Source of the DNA: Apoderus coryli
Lineage: Eukaryota; Arthropoda; Insecta; Coleoptera; Attelabidae
Direction: 5' to 3'
NCBI GenBank assembly: GCA_911728435.2
Contig: OU452198.1
Location: forward strand, 6,978,001 to 7,042,000
DNA: 64,000 bases
The translations under genes and the position numbers were made by a program. Under the pieces are notes generated by a model. The model did not search any database. It was not told the DNA's origin and saw nothing but the letters and a program-made list of their open reading frames with translations. Numbering within the stretch: the stretch's first letter is position 1; every line of letters starts with the position of its first letter. This document shows positions 1-12,000 of the stretch, one piece after another.

Positions 1-3000
1 TTTGGAACCAAACTGAATCCATTTACAAATCAGTGTGAGCCAACGGGAACCACTACAGTCAAATCATGTGCCCCTGGTACAAGATTAAATCCTTTCACTC
101 AAATATGTGAAAGATCCTCAGAACCATCCACGCCAAGACCAACACAAAAAATTTGTGGCTTCGGAACTAAGTTGAATATAAGAACGGGAGAATGTGAACC
201 AATAGGTACTCCCACAACATCGAGACCTAGTAGTTCCACTGGATACATTTATCCTAAACCGACACCAACATTTGAAACACCCACGCAGAAAGTTTGTGGC
301 TTTGGAACCAGATTGAATTTGCGAACTAACCAATGCGAACCCGTCCCTACTCCAACTACAACTAGACCAACAATTACCTGCTCTTTTGGTACGGTATTAA
401 ACAAATTTACTAATAAATGCGAAACAAGGCAAAAGGATTGTGGATTCGTTAATAAAATAAACATCGCAACTGGAGAGTGTGAACCCATAACGACACCGAC
501 GCAAAAAGTGTGTGGATTTAGAACTAAATTAAACCTACAAACTGGCGAGTGTGAAGCTCTGACAACTCCTATACCTACTCCAGCACAGAAAGTATGTGGC
601 TTTGGAACCAAATTTAATCTTCGAACTGGCGAATGCGAATCAACAACTATTCCCACAACATACAGACCAAGCGTAACAACTGGTTACACATATTCAAAAC
701 CTACAGTCACTTTCCCAATTCCTAAAATATGCGATTTTGGTACTAAATTCAATGTAAGAACCAACCAATGTGAATCAACTCAAGTTACCACGACTCGTAG
801 ACCATTACAGAAAGTATGTGGATTTGGAACCACACTCAATATCAGAACAGGAGAATGTGAACCAGTAACATATCCAACTCCGAAAGTATGTGGGTTTGGA
901 ACAAAGCTAAATATTCGAACAAACGAGTGTGAAGCTGTAGCAATTACAACTACTATTAAGCCAAGAATCAGATGTTCGTTGGGTACAAAGTTGAATCCAC
1001 TTACAAATCAATGTGAAAGTGCAACTACTCCAAGACCGACACAAAAAGTATGTGGATTTGGCACCAAATTGAACATCCGAACTGGAGAATGTGAAACAAT
1101 TGCCTATCCTACTCCAAGTCAAAAAGGATGCGGGTTTGGAAGAAAACTAAACATTCGAACAAACGAATGTGAAGTGCTAACAGTTCCAACCACTATTCAA
1201 CCAACAATATCTTGTTCTTATGGCACAAAATTGAATACTATAACCAATCAGTGTGAATCTACAACTAGAATTTCCTGTAGTTCTGGTACAAAACTAAATC
1301 CGCTAACGAATCGTTGTGAAAGCATTCAAGTGTCAACAACAAGACCAACGCCAAAGGTTTGTGGATTTGGTACAAGACTTAATGTTCGAACTGGTGAATG
1401 TGAAGTTATAGCTACTCCGAGTACACCAAAATCATGTGCTCCAGGTACTAAATTAAACATTTACACAAACATTTGTGAAATTATTCCAGTGCCTACGACA
1501 TATCGACCAAGTGTTACTGGATATACATATCCAAAACCAACTGTTACTTTTGAAACACCCACTCCGAAAGTATGCGGATTCGGAACAAAACTTAATATTA
1601 GAACGAATCAATGTGAACCAGTTGCTACTCCTACAACCTCAAGACCAAAAATTTCCTGCTCTTTTGGAACTAAACTCAATGCCTTTACAAATCAATGTGA
1701 GCCAACGGGCACCACTACAGTAAAATCTTGTGCTCCTGGTACAAGATTTAATACTTTCACTCAAATATGTGAGAGACCCTCTGAGCCAACCACTCCTAGA
1801 CCAACACAAAAAGTTTGTGGCTTCGGAACTAAGTTGAATATAAGAACGGGAGAATGTCAACCAATAGGTACTCCCACAACTTCTAGACCTAGTATTTCCA
1901 CGGAATACACTTACCCCAAACCAACACCAACTCAGAGCGTGTGTAGCTTTGGAACCAGATTGAATTTGAGAACCAATCAATGCGAACCTCTTCCAACTCC
2001 TACTACATCCCGACCAACAATATCCTGCTCCTTTGGAACCAAACTCAATCCATTTACAAATCAATGTGAGCCAACGGACACCACTACAGTAAAATCTTGT
2101 GCTCCTGGTACAAGATTTAATACTTTCACTCAAATATGTGAGAGACCCTCAGAGCCAACCACTCCAAGACCAACACAAAAAATTTGTGGCTTCGGAACGA
2201 AGTTGAATATAAGAACGGGTGAATGTGAAGCGATAGGTACTCCCACGACATCTAGGCCCAGTATTTCCACCGGATACACTTACCCTAAACCAACACCAAC
2301 ATTTGAAACACCCACGCAGAAAGTTTGTGGGTTTGGAACCCGATTGAATTTGCGAACCAATCAATGCGAATCTATTCCTACTCCTACTACATCCCGACCA
2401 ACAATATCCTGCTCCTTTGGAACCAAACTCAATCCATTTACAAATCAATGTGAGCCAACGGGCACCACTACAGTAAAATCTTGTGCTCCTGGTACAAGAT
2501 TTAATACTTTCACTCAAATATGTGAGAGACCCTCAGAGCCAACCACTCCAAGACCAACACAAAAAATTTGTGGCTTCGGAACTAAGTTGAATATAAGGAC
2601 GGGTGAATGTGAAGCGATAGGTACTCCCACGACATCTAGACCCAGTATTTCCACCGGATACACTTACCCTAAACCAACACCAACATTTGAAACACCCACG
2701 CAGAAAGTTTGTGGGTTTGGAACCAGATTGAATTTGCGAACCAATCAATGCGAATCTATTCCTACTCCTACTACATCCCGACCAACAATATCCTGCTCCT
2801 TTGGAACCAAACTCAATCCATTTACAAATCAATGTGAGCCAACGGGCACCACTACAGTAAAATCTTGTGCTCCTGGTACAAGATTTAATACTTTCACTCA
2901 AATATGTGAGAGACCCTCAGAGCCAACCACTCCAAGACCAACACAAAAAATTTGTGGCTTCGGAACTAAGTTGAATATAAGGACGGGTGAATGTGAAGCG

Positions 3001-6000
3001 ATAGGTACTCCCACGACATCTAGACCCAGTATTTCCACCGGATACACTTACCCTAAACCAACACCAACATTTGAAACACCCACGCAGAAAGTTTGTGGGT
3101 TTGGAACCAGATTGAATTTGCGAACCAATCAATGCGAATCTATTCCTACTCCTACTACATCCCGACCAACAATATCCTGCTCCTTTGGAACCAAACTCAA
3201 TCCATTTACAAACCAATGTGAGCCAACGGGCACCACTACAGTAAAATCTTGTGCTCCTGGTACAATATTTAATACTTTCACTCAAATATGTGAGAGACCC
3301 TCTGAGCCAACCACTCCTAGACCAACACAAAAAGTTTGTGGATTCGGATCTAAGTTGAATATAAGAACGGGTGAATGTGAAGCGATAGGTACTCCCACGA
3401 CATCTAGACCCAGTATTTCCACCGGATACACTTACCCTAAACCAACACCCACATTTGAAACACCCACGCAGAAAGTTTGTGGGTTTGGAACCAGATTGAA
3501 TTTGCGAACCAATCAATGCGAATCTATTCCTACTCCTACTACATCCCGACCAACAATATCCTGCTCCTTTGGAACCAAACTCAATCCATTTACAAATCAA
3601 TGTGAGCCAACGGGCACCACTACAGTAAAATCTTGTGCTCCTGGTACAAGATTTAATACTTTCACTCAAATATGTGAGAGACCCTCAAAGCCAACCACTC
3701 CAAGACCAACACAACAAATTTGTGGCTTCGGAACTAAGTTGAATATAAGAACGGGTGAATGTGAAGCGATAGGTACTCCCACGACATCTAGACCCAGTAT
3801 TTCCACCGGATACACTTACCCCAAACCAACACCAACTCAGAGAGCGTGTAGCTTTGGAACCAGATTGAATTTGAGAACCAATCAATGCGAACCTCTTCCT
3901 ACTCCTACTACATCACTACCAACAATATCCTGCTCCTTTGGAACAAAACTCAATCCATTTACAAACCAATGTGAACCAATTGTAACCACTACAGCTAAAT
4001 CCTGCCCCTCTGGTACAAGATTTAACCCCTTGACACAAATATGTGAGACAGTAACTACAACACAAAGACCAACTCAAAGAGTTTGCGGTTTCGGTACTAA
4101 ATTAAATGTGGCAAGTGGCGAATGTGAACCTACGATTTATCCAACCACGCCAAAAACTTGTGGTTATGGCAGTAGATTTAATGCGAGAACAAATCAATGC
4201 GAACCAGTTGGGACGCCAAGTACTCCCAAACCAGCTATCGTATGTTCCTTTGGTACAAAACTCAATCCATTTACACAGGAATGCGAGAGAGTTGAAACAC
4301 CAACAACTTTAAGACCAAGTACTAAAGTTTGTGGTTTTGGCACCAAACTAAATCAACTGACTGGTGAATGTGAAACTTTAACAACTCCAACTACTTATAG
4401 ACCTAGTGTAACAACCGGATACACATATAGAAAACCAACTATAACATTTGAGACGCCTTCTCCTAAATTTTGTAGTGTGGGAACCCAAATAAATCCTTTA
4501 ACAAATCGCTGTGAAGCTGTTACAACTCCAAAACCGCAAATAATATGCTCGTTTGGAACAAAATATAATCCAAACACAAATAAATGTGATTCTGTAGCCA
4601 CTACATCAACCACAAAATATTGTTCCCCAGGCACGAAATTAAATCCATTTACAGGTTTATGTGAATCCTCTTCTACACCAAGACCCATTCCAAATGTCTG
4701 TGGTTTCGGAACCCGATTTAATCCACTATCAGGAGAATGTGAGTCTGTAGGAACACCTACAACTTTCAGACCACCAGTAACCTTTGAAACTCCTGCAACA
4801 AGAGGTTGTGGATTTGGTAGTAAATTAAATATCCAAACGAATAGATGTGAACCTTCCACCGTGGTAACAACTGTAAAACCAGTTTCTACTCCAAAGATAT
4901 GTGGATTTGGTACTCGACTTAATGTTCGTACTGGTCAATGTGAGTCAGTAACCTCATCTACAACTTACAGACCAAGCGTAACTGGTTATACCTATCCCAT
5001 ACCAACTGTCACTTTCGGAACTCCTAGCACAACTCGGCCTACCACTATCTGCCCTGTTGGTACTATATATAATCCGTCAACAGACCAATGTGAAACTTCT
5101 ACAACACAAAGGGCTTGTGGATTTGGTACCAGGCTTAATATTCGTACAGGTAAATGTGAATCAGTACCTAGTCCAACAACTTCTCGACCCATAGTAACAC
5201 CCACACAGAAAGTATGTGGTTATGGTACCCGATTAAATATTAGAACAAACTTATGCGAAGCTACTTCTACTCCAAGTACGCAGAGACCAATTAAGTGTTC
5301 ATTTGGCTCAAAATTCAACACTAACACAAATCAATGTGAACCTATACCAACAGTAGGACCTACACCAGTAGTTTGCAGTTTCGGTACAAGATTTAATGTA
5401 AGAACCAATAATTGTGAATCTACTGGAAATCCTGCAACTGTTGGGCCAACAATCGAATGTGCTTTTGGGACCAAATTTAATCCAATCACAAGTCAATGTG
5501 AACCAAGTAGACCCTCGCAAAAAGAATGTGGATTCGGAACAAGGTTTAATGTACGCACTGGTGAATGTGAATCTGTAGCTACCACCCCATATCCACCACC
5601 TAGTTCATTATTCCCATCCTCTACAACAGCAAAAGTGTGCGGAATTGGTACAAGGTATAACCCTAGAACAAATCAATGTCAACCATTCAGTACACCATCA
5701 ACTACCCAAAAACCAGTAGTAACACCTTTATCATGTAATGTAGGTTATAGATTTAATCCTGTTACTAACACATGTGATAGAATTTCTAGTCCAAGACCAG
5801 TATCCTGCCCACCAGGTAGTAGTTTATCGCCATCGGGCACCACTTGCGAATACCGTACAACACCTAAACCTGTAACCGGTTACATATATCCCAAACCAAC
5901 AAAACCATTTGTAATTCCTAGCACCACACAAGTTCCTGGTGCTCGTCAATGTCCTCCAGGCCAAATTCCCACACCCTCAGGTGGATGTCAACGTGTTAGA

Positions 6001-9000
6001 TGTCCACCGGGTTCCTATCCGGGTCCTCTTGGTGCATGTCAACGGCCTGGCGAGCCGATTAGTAGTACCACAACAATACAACCACAGTGCGGTGTCGGAC
6101 AAGTGTTTTCACCAATAACAAATGCATGCGAATATCCATCTACAACAAACAAATCACCTAGTACAATTAACCAATATGTAACTAGACCTGGACAACCTTC
6201 CACTTTTAGCACTGGCGGATACGTCTACAACACACCAACCCCGACGTTTGGTTATCCGAGCAGTACCATTGTGCCCAGTTCCAACAACATCAAGGAGACA
6301 TATGTCACCAGACCCACGCAAACACCATACGAACCAAACTACTCTCCTGAAGGTATGTTAGTCCTTTGCACACACGTATTGATTAGTATACAGGGTGTCC
6401 CAAAGTCGATGGTTTTGTAGGTTTTCTCGGTTGTTAGTAAAGATAGAAGGAAACGGTTGTCAGGGCACTTTCCTACTTTTCATCAAACTTGAAATGCCAC
6501 AATCAGAATTGAGATAACACTTTTATTTTTTGAAAACTTTGCATTTTGGGACCCCCCACGTGTCTCGGTTATCCGGTAACTTATCAAGCAGCTGTAAATT
6601 GGGTTTAGTAGATTGTTTTGAGAGAGGCAGTTTTTTCCTACATTCAACTGTTTTTCGTAAAGTAGAGATACGAGGGGGTCCCAAAATGTAAAGTTTCTAT
6701 CTTTACGAAAAACCTAGATAACTCGCAAAACCATCGAATTTGGGACACCCTGCACATTACATAATATAAGCACAGCATAATAAGTACAGCATTCCGAGTC
6801 CATGAACTAAATAATTTCAAACTGTGACGTATGACGCCGCCATTTTGGGTTAAAAGTCAGGTCCTGACTAAAAATAATTATAGTTTTCGGTTTATAACCA
6901 CAGTACTGTATTTTTATTTTTGTAAAAATATTTAAGTACATAATAATATCGCTGTCAATTTCAGAAATATTTGTGGTGTCTCATAGTGATTGAAAACAGC
7001 CTTGAGTGGTGATATCAGGTAAATGTTGACGTGATTGTGTGATTTTTAATATTTTTTTTTTATTTTTTTTTTTGTTAATGTCACTGGCGAAAGCCAACTG
7101 GCCAACTCTCAATTTTGAATATGTTGGCATATAAATTTTGTTCTATTACGTGTAAGACAGCGTTCTTAAACGAAAACCCCTGTAAACTTTTTATATTCTC
7201 CGGTAGAGCGTTGTAATATTTTGAAACCGCATAGGAAAATGACCGCTCAAAGATTGATGTTGAGTGTAGCGGTGGCGTAATGACACTTTTATGAGGAATA
7301 TTCACATCATACCCAGATCCACGGAACTTCAATCTTTCATATAAGTATTACGCCTTTTTTCATCTGATGATTTTATTGATCAAAATTAGTGAATGAAAAT
7401 CCGACGTTGTTTCATTCTTAACCAGCCGATTTCCTTAATCTTAGCGCTAGCCTCTTTCGCCCTTATAAATTCCACATACAAGCCGTGTGCCTGAATTCTG
7501 CATCATCTGAATCCTGTTCTCAGCAATTTTAGTCAAACAAGGGCCATATATATATATTGTCAATAATATTATAACCCCTAGCTGATTGCGTTATCATGCT
7601 ATCTCGGCACGCGACAACTTGTGTTTATGTTTTACTTTCATTTAGTTTAAAAACATATTAGATACTGTCATTTCGTAATATAAATTTTACGGTTATACAA
7701 ATTATCGAGTATTCATCTTTATTTTTACTTATTACTCACCTAACAGGATCTTTGGGGAAGCGAAAAAAATGTTTAGAGCAAGTGTACCGCTTATTGGGAC
7801 AACATTTTGCAGAACACACATGTCCTCCCTGATTGTTCATTGTATTAATCATAAGATACGTTAATATAAATACAATCCTTTTAATTCTCACGAACACTAT
7901 ACCAAAAACACAAAACACAGAATTAGATGTAAAAACAATATTTATTTATCTCGTACACGCCGGCAATTAACTATATATTGAACACAGGAGTGAACGGTAT
8001 CTGTCTACGTCTATACGATTATTGTGACGTTTTAACCCATAATGGCGGCATGCGCGATGAGATGCGCAGGACGGCTCGCAAGCGGAAAGTCAGAATACTG
8101 TATTATTTATTATACTGTGATATAAGTAAACATCGAATTACAAGGTTACTATCTCAAATAACTAAAACAACAACTATTACATCGTAAACCGGCACTGTGC
8201 AGTCTCCATCAGCACTTTAATGAAATACAGGCCGACCCAATGAAAACGAAACATAGACCTTTTTAATTATACACGGTTTCCCAACGAAAACTCGCATATT
8301 CACATAAAATGTATTTAACATTTTCACTTTTTCAAATATAAGTTGACATGTAAACAGGTTCCGTCACTGTCGTAAATACTGAAAAATACCCTACGTCGTC
8401 ACCAATATTTGAAGGATCAAGTATTGCCAGCGAGTTCCTCACACCAAAACAACCATTTGTGACACAACCACCACGTACGTCGGGACCAAACGGAGCGGAA
8501 CAACCCACTTCTGGATGTGCGGCTGCACTGAAATGCGTTCAAGAAATCTATTGTACTGCTGATGGTTTCGTCAGTCCTGTACCAGTAGCACTGACACCGC
8601 AACAGGAATTACTCCGAGCACCAACGACGGTATGAAAATCCTTATATTTCTTTTTAAATAGCCATGATCCACTATTAAATTCTCCATTTACTTTTAGAAA
8701 ATTGCCATTTATTTGTTTCTAAAATAAGTGGTCAAAATTGGTGAGCGAATTGGGGATGAAAAAAACCTAAATTATAATTTTTCGAAAAGTCCTTATTTAC
8801 AAAGATACTGGGTGTTAAAGATGACTCTGAGGACAATTTTTTTGAAATATTTTCGAAACGAGTAAAGATGAATTCATCAAATGTAGCATATTTATTCACC
8901 TCGTTAAATCTCGTAAATTGACATGAAATTGAATAAAAAAGGATGACCATAGGCGGGAAATGGGGGAACCCTTGCCTTAATTATAACCTAACTTTTTTCT

Positions 9001-12000
9001 CTTGTGACTTTTATTCCATTTGTTAACGGCATCTTTAGTTTTACGAAAAAGTAGCATAGGTACTGATAAAAATAACGGAGATACCCTCAAAAGTATCCAA
9101 AATGGGACACCAGTTACAAATAAAGAGGGAACATTGGTTTACTTTATTTTTGTCCTATACTGAAAATATCTGCAGTTTTACCAAAAAATTGATTTTTAAT
9201 AAATAAAATATCACTTTCTGTATCTTAAAATTTATAAACTTTTAGACATACTACCAGTGTTCACAAAAAAAATTCTTTCTAAACAAGTATTGACATTATG
9301 ATTCCGCAGACATGCAAGGACGAGCAATCAGGAATCATCGGTAAATGCTGCAGAGATCCAAACTATAAGGACCCATGGCCATCAGCGAATCTAGTGGATG
9401 GAGTTGATGATGGACAATATAAAGAAGACGACTCTATTGGGCAATATAAAGGTATTTAAAGTGATAATTAAGTAAGTGATGCATAGTAGAATTTCTTTTT
9501 TAATCTTTACAAATAATAATAATAATATAGGTATTGTAATAATGCTGCCATTAGAGAGTGAACAGTAATAGTTTAAATTTGTCAATTAATAATAATTATT
9601 TTAAGCGGTAGAAACTAAACAAATGGCCAGTGTCCGAAGAAATTTTTTGTATATATTTATTGTATTTTTTTATTATAAAAATAAAATTTTTGCAAAATAA
9701 ATATTCTGTATTTTATTGAAAATGTATCAAGGATCATTTCTTTCATTTATTCATAATAATACTATATACATTACTTATTTAATTTTCAACGCATTTATAT
9801 TAATTTTATACTTTGAAAAAAGTTTAACTACTTACAAAACACCGGACCGGACTTTCGATGATGAGAATCTTTTGATTTATTTGATGTGCCACATTTATTA
9901 CTATCCACTAGAAATAATTTACTTTCATTAATTTTTCATTTGCCGGAAGGAAAAACAATTATGTTATCATCTCTATAAATCCCGTATTAAACACCGTTTT
10001 GGTTTTATTACTTTTACATTTCGTTTTGTCTACAAAACAATAACGTTTTAGTGTAGCCCTCGTGAACAAATAGACTTCTGTTGGACAATTTTACAAATTA
10101 AAATATTGTCATTTGTTAAAAACAGAAAATAATACATAAATGATCCAAATCTTGATCATAAAACCACTTTATTAACATTGTATTATCTTTACTTCTAATG
10201 CTTATCTATCTTAAAAGAACAATACAAGACAATGTTCAAACGCTATTTATAACCAACCGACTTGGTCACTTTATGTTTCTACAGATCAATACTCATACAA
10301 GGAAACCAACAGCATATTAAAACCAAGTTTCCGGAACCGCAAACGTCACATTCAAAATGGTAAGCAATTGACAAGAACAAACCGCTCTAATGGTAGCCAA
10401 CAACAAAATTGCGGTGGACGAAATCCTGTGAGTTGTTTTTATTTTATGAAACTTCTTGTATTATAATGTTGGTTTAATATTATTTCGTTTTAGAATGCAA
10501 CACCCAAAGGACGTGTTTCAATTGATGCTAATTTTGCTGAGATTCCTTGGCAAGCTATGATTTTGAGGGATTCCAATAGAAGTTTGTTATGTGGAGGTGT
10601 GATTATTCAATCTAATGTTGTTCTGACGTCTGCGCATTGCCTCGATGGGTAAGTAGCACTTAAGACAGCTTTCTAAGAGGAAGAAGAATGGCTAGAAAAT
10701 AACTGATACTTCTACCATAGATAATGTTTGTTTATATATGCTTCTACAGAAGAAATGTATCTCTGAAATATCTATAAACAAATTAAAATAATATTGAGGG
10801 TTTGTTGGGGGTTCTCCCGGTCCGCTGCTGTTGAGAACTGCTGCTTTCAAATTATCGTGAAGAAGTCAAGGTATCCGGATGAATTTCTGAGGACATCCGT
10901 TGAGCCTCAATATCCTCCACAGAGACTCACGGTTAACAGAGTCTAACGCCGTGACAAGGTCTATAAAACCCATGTATAGAGGCCTCTGCATGGTATAAGA
11001 TATGCATTACTATGTACATGTAGATGATACGTGTTTACATGTGTCTACTGTTGTATATCCTATTGTGCTTAAATGCAGGCTGATATTTGTAGATGGGCAA
11101 CGGATATGGTACTCTGACGAGCTCATAACAAGCGCGAAACGAATTCGTCAGTATCTGTCGACCCATGCCTCGGTCTGGTTCTATTGAATTAGACTGAGGC
11201 CCTGCTAAATTAAACAAAATTCCTTAGGTATGTAAAACCAATATTTTAGTCCGCTTTGCCATTAAATAATTTTTCATTTATTATATTTACGGACATAAAA
11301 TCCTTTTAAGTTAGATATAGTTTTTTGTCCGCACCAATGTTCCGATACATCGTGATTGCTTTCATACTACACTTTAGATTTTGCTTGAGAATATCATTAT
11401 TTACTTCTGCAGCTCTTTCATAATTCCTTGTGGAATTTCATTCTCTTCTTCAAAATCCATATTGAACTGATGTTTGAAAGTCATCTAATGGCGATTCCGT
11501 AGCAACAAGGAATAAAACTACTATAAAGCGGTGACAAATAGGACGGCCAAATGTTTTGCTGATCTCTGATGCCCATTTTCCAGTTTAGCCCGAAAAAAAC
11601 TTAATCGCAGAAAGAGCGCATTTTCAGATCGATCGAAAAAAAGTTGTTTTGTTTGTCACCACCTCCTGACAGCTGAGACCTCTAATAATACCATGTTTTA
11701 ACGTGTGGAGTATTATTGCTGCAACCATGATTTTGACAAAATGTGGGAGATTTGAGTCACGCTCTATATACATTTTTTTGTTTCAGTCAATCAACCAATG
11801 ACATTCTGGTCAAAGGTGGCGAATGGAAATTGGGAATAGACGATGAGCCGCTACCATTCCAAATTGTCAAAGTAGCCGCTATTGTACGTCATCCAGATTA
11901 CCGGCCCGGCTCAAAATTGAACGATATGGCCGTGATGATTTTACAGGAAAATTTACGATTGACAAAAAATGTTGGTACACTTTGTTTACCCAAACCTAAT

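Noticed and set aside
2917..3669. Long minus-strand open frames (up to 250 codons) opposite the giant exon
   Set aside because: They follow the 384-bp repeat exactly and are by-products of its composition; the plus frame is continuous with splice-compatible exons and conserved domains.
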